Part shown: in pieces, positions 62,018 through 64,000 of the stretch
How positions within the stretch are numbered: the first letter of the stretch is position 1
Layout of the letters: every line of letters begins with the position of its first letter
Assembly (NCBI RefSeq): GCF_002099425.1
Contig: NW_018344251.1
Span: 100,001-164,000 of the forward strand
Direction of reading: 5' to 3'
Source: Phascolarctos cinereus
Lineage: Eukaryota > Chordata > Mammalia > Diprotodontia > Phascolarctidae
DNA: 64,000 nt
Made by a program: the position numbers and the translations under genes
The notes under the pieces: model-generated
The model's database searches: none
The model's input: only the letters and a program-made list of their open reading frames with translations
What the model was told of the DNA's origin: nothing

Positions 62018-62252
62018 TTGGGCGCTAGGTGGCGCCACAGTGCACAGAGTGCTGGGCCTGGAATCGGGAAGACTCATCTCGAGTTCAAAAGAGGCCTCAG
62101 ACAATTACTAGCTGTGCGATCCTGGGCAAGTCACTTAACCCTGTTTATCTCAGTTTCCTCATCTGTAAAATGCGCTGGAGAAGGAAATGGAAAACCACTC
62201 CAAGAAAACACCAAGTGAGGTCACAAAGAGTAGGACAAGACTGAACAACAAT
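62018..62252 (+). mobile_element. SINE with BovB/RTE-type tail
   Basis: 'gcgctaggtggcgccacagtgcacagagtgctggg', 'gaagactcatctcgagttc', linker, 'cacaaagagtaggacaagactg', 'caacaa'. Confidence 0.92.
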
Positions 62253-62259
62253 CACCCAA

Positions 62260-63055
62260 TTTAGGTGTGAACATACTTTTTTTTTTAATGTCATAATTAT
62301 GTTCCCATATGATGAATTTGGCAAATTCTGGGTAAAAATTTCACACTTGGAAAAAGAGATAACAGGAACGCTGGTAAGGTCCTGTATTTTTGTTCCCACT
62401 AAATGCTCGAGCTTCTGATGCCAATACTAGATATAAGCCTACAGTTAAACATTTGTTGTAGCATAAACATTAGGATGGACCTATCCTATATGATTTACTA
62501 GAAAGTAAAGACTGAAGAGTCTTCTTTCTGCACTGGAGCAGGCTAAAGTGACCCACCAAAGAAAGAGGTTTAATGAACCCAAGAATATGTAAATGAAGCC
62601 AAGAACATATAAACTGAAGTCAAATCCCCCAAATATCCAAGTGTTTTCCTGGGGCATCAACCAATTTACTGGGAGAAAAGAAGAAAGCTCGTCCAAAGCA
62701 TGCAAACGTGCTGGAAGTTTCTCTTTCTGGTTTCTGTTTTCCTTGGCTCTCATCTGACACTTAATAGCTGGAGTCTTATAAGACACAAGGATAGTCATTC
62801 AAGTATGCTTTATTAACATAGGAACTTGAGCTATCTTTTGGGTGTTTGTCCGAATGTTACTCTAAAATAAGAAAACCACACCTCAAGGAACCAGAAATTT
62901 TTGGCTGGTGATATCAGAATCACTAATTTCAACCTTAGTTTTGTGGATAAAGTGAATAGCAGCTGAATATTTCACATTTTATTTAAAACTGGAAGAATTC
63001 TATTTCGTTGGGCTAATGCGTTTAATGTCAGATCATTATCTCTTAAGTCTCTTCC
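62260..63055. other. No recognised gene or repeat
   Basis: A 105-codon minus-strand frame (62481-62798) has one hydrophobic stretch but no recognisable family. Confidence 0.4.
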
Positions 63056-63064
63056 AGCTGGTGA

Positions 63065-63192
63065 GGCAATTGGGATTAAGTGACTTGCCCAGGGTCACAC
63101 AGCTAGTGAGTATCTGAGGTCAGATTGGAACTCAGGTCCTCCTGATTCCAAGGCTGGAGCTCTATCCACTGCGCCACCCAGCTGCCCCTAAG
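63065..63192 (-). mobile_element. Short tRNA-type SINE (WSINE1-like)
   Basis: 'ggcaattgggattaagtgac' to 'ccactgcgccacccagctgcccc', with no poly-T left. Target-site duplication gctggtga at 63057-63064 and 63193-63200. Confidence 0.92.
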
Positions 63193-63417
63193 GCTGGTGA
63201 TTCCGTGGGCCATCGTAGAGCTCCATCTAACTAACGTCATCCTGACTTCTAGTCCTAGAGACCAAGACAACTTTCATATGGCACATAAAGCATGAAGGGC
63301 AATGTTATCCTTTCTAAGACCTTCCAGACTAACTTAACCGTACAAAACATTAGCAAAGGGGAAGAGAAAAAAAGGAAAGAAATAAGCAGTTAAATAGGCC
63401 TTATAAAAGGCCAATTT

Positions 63418-63650
63418 GGGGGCAGCTAGGTGGAAATGGGCTGGGAATCAGGAAGATTTCTCTTTGTGAGTTCAAATCTGGCCTCAGACATTTACTAATT
63501 GTGTGACCCCGGGCAAGTCACTTAACCCTGTTTGCACCAGTTTCCTTTTCTGTAAAATGAGCTGCAGAAGGAAATGGCAAACCACCCCAGGATCTTTACC
63601 AAGAAGACCCTAAGTGAGGTCATGAAAAGTTGGACACGACTGAACAACAA
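63418..63650 (+). mobile_element. SINE with BovB/RTE-type tail
   Basis: 'gggggcagctaggtgg', 'gaagatttctctttgtgagttc', linker, 'catgaaaagttggacacgactg', 'caacaacc'. Confidence 0.93.
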
Positions 63651-63654
63651 CCAC

Positions 63655-63868
63655 AAAAATAGTGCCTACTGTGTGCCAGGCATTGTGGTAAGCATTTTAC
63701 AATTGTTACCTCATCTGATCCTCACAACCATCCTAGGAAGTAGGTGATATTATTATTCTCATTTTATGGTGGAGGAAACTGAGGCAGGCAGTGGTTAAGT
63801 GACTTGTCCAGGGCCATACATCAAGTATCTGAGGCTGCATTTGAACTCAGGTCTTCCTGACCCTAGAC
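63655..63868 (-). mobile_element. CORE-SINE with L2-type tail
   Basis: 'tgcctactgtgtgccaggcattgtgg', 'ctcatctgatcctcacaaccatcctagg', 'cattttatggtggaggaaactgaggc', 'gtatctgaggctgcatttgaac'. The head is lost at the right end. Confidence 0.88.
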
Positions 63869-63869
63869 T

Positions 63870-64000
63870 GATCAATTTATGAAACACATCACAAAAGTAA
63901 TAAGAGAAAGTAAAATTTGGAATAATCAAATAACCAAGTTAATTTATTTGTTATATTCACAAAAAACTTTTTTTTTTACAAATGAGATTACTGCTTAGCT
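63870..64000. other. AT-rich end of window
   Basis: Nothing recognised; ends in a T-run at 63970. Confidence 0.35.

Noticed and set aside
62481-62798. 105-codon minus-strand frame with a hydrophobic stretch
   Set aside because: Composition alone explains the hydrophobic run; no signal peptide or known family.
1-64000. LTR or retrovirus-like elements, Polintons, broken toxin genes
   Set aside because: I saw no paired long terminal repeats, primer-binding sites, or gag/pol/env-like frames. Absence by eye is not proof.

Overview
This window looks like intergenic or deep intronic DNA from a marsupial. I find no host protein-coding gene, no rRNA gene and no functional tRNA gene. The evidence for a marsupial is the repeat set. 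Many tRNA-headed SINEs carry the marsupial-style 'ggcagctaggtggc...gtggatagag' head, several of them ending in a BovB/RTE-like tail. They sit among marsupial-type L1 and half-L1 copies and a deep background of L2, CR1/L3-like and MIR/CORE-SINE fossils. The abundance of the short WSINE1-like class hints at an Australian lineage rather than an opossum, but that is a weak inference.

Layout. 1-7.6 kb: old MIR/CORE-SINE and L2 fragments, one L2 split by a SINE, microsatellites. 7.6-9.6 kb: a broken L1 ORF2 and 3' end with a FADD reverse-transcriptase box. 10.4-12.1 kb: two minus-strand L2 3' regions with insertions. 13.7-14.04 kb: a long polypyrimidine tract. 16-18.9 kb: SINEs, including a dimer, then GT/TA microsatellites and unclassified repeat X. 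21.1-24.06 kb: an element with L1 5'UTR, ORF1 and a 3'UTR but no ORF2 (half-L1, copy 1). 25.9-26.5 kb: a DNA-transposon relic followed by a possible regulatory cluster. 27.0-27.3 kb: tandem duplication with one expanded GT tract. 29-34 kb: SINE and L2 mosaic. 34.5-36.1 kb: an AT-rich block with a 5'-end-only L1 insertion and a large inverted repeat around a SINE. 36.8-40.5 kb: L2, BovB-tailed SINEs and an antisense L1. 42.9-43.6 kb: repeat-poor sequence rich in homeodomain-type cores, a candidate conserved non-coding element. 45.8-48.2 kb: half-L1 copy 2 on the minus strand with an uninterrupted ORF1. 48.8-57.2 kb: SINEs, a long plus-strand L2 3' region (50.88-51.55 kb) and a long minus-strand L2 carrying three SINEs (55.96-57.24 kb). 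58.3-60.5 kb: unclassified repeat Y. 60.5-64 kb: more SINE and L2 copies.

How the parts relate. The SINEs encode no protein and appear to borrow LINE machinery. One tRNA-like head occurs with a plain A-rich tail, a BovB-like tail and an L2-like tail. The half-L1 copies encode only the RNA-binding ORF1 protein and would need ORF2 protein from full L1s. Many insertions still show target-site duplications, which give their boundaries and relative order. I noticed no LTR or retrovirus-like element. Boundaries without a stated target-site duplication are good to roughly 10-30 bases. Family names are by recognition, not by a database search.
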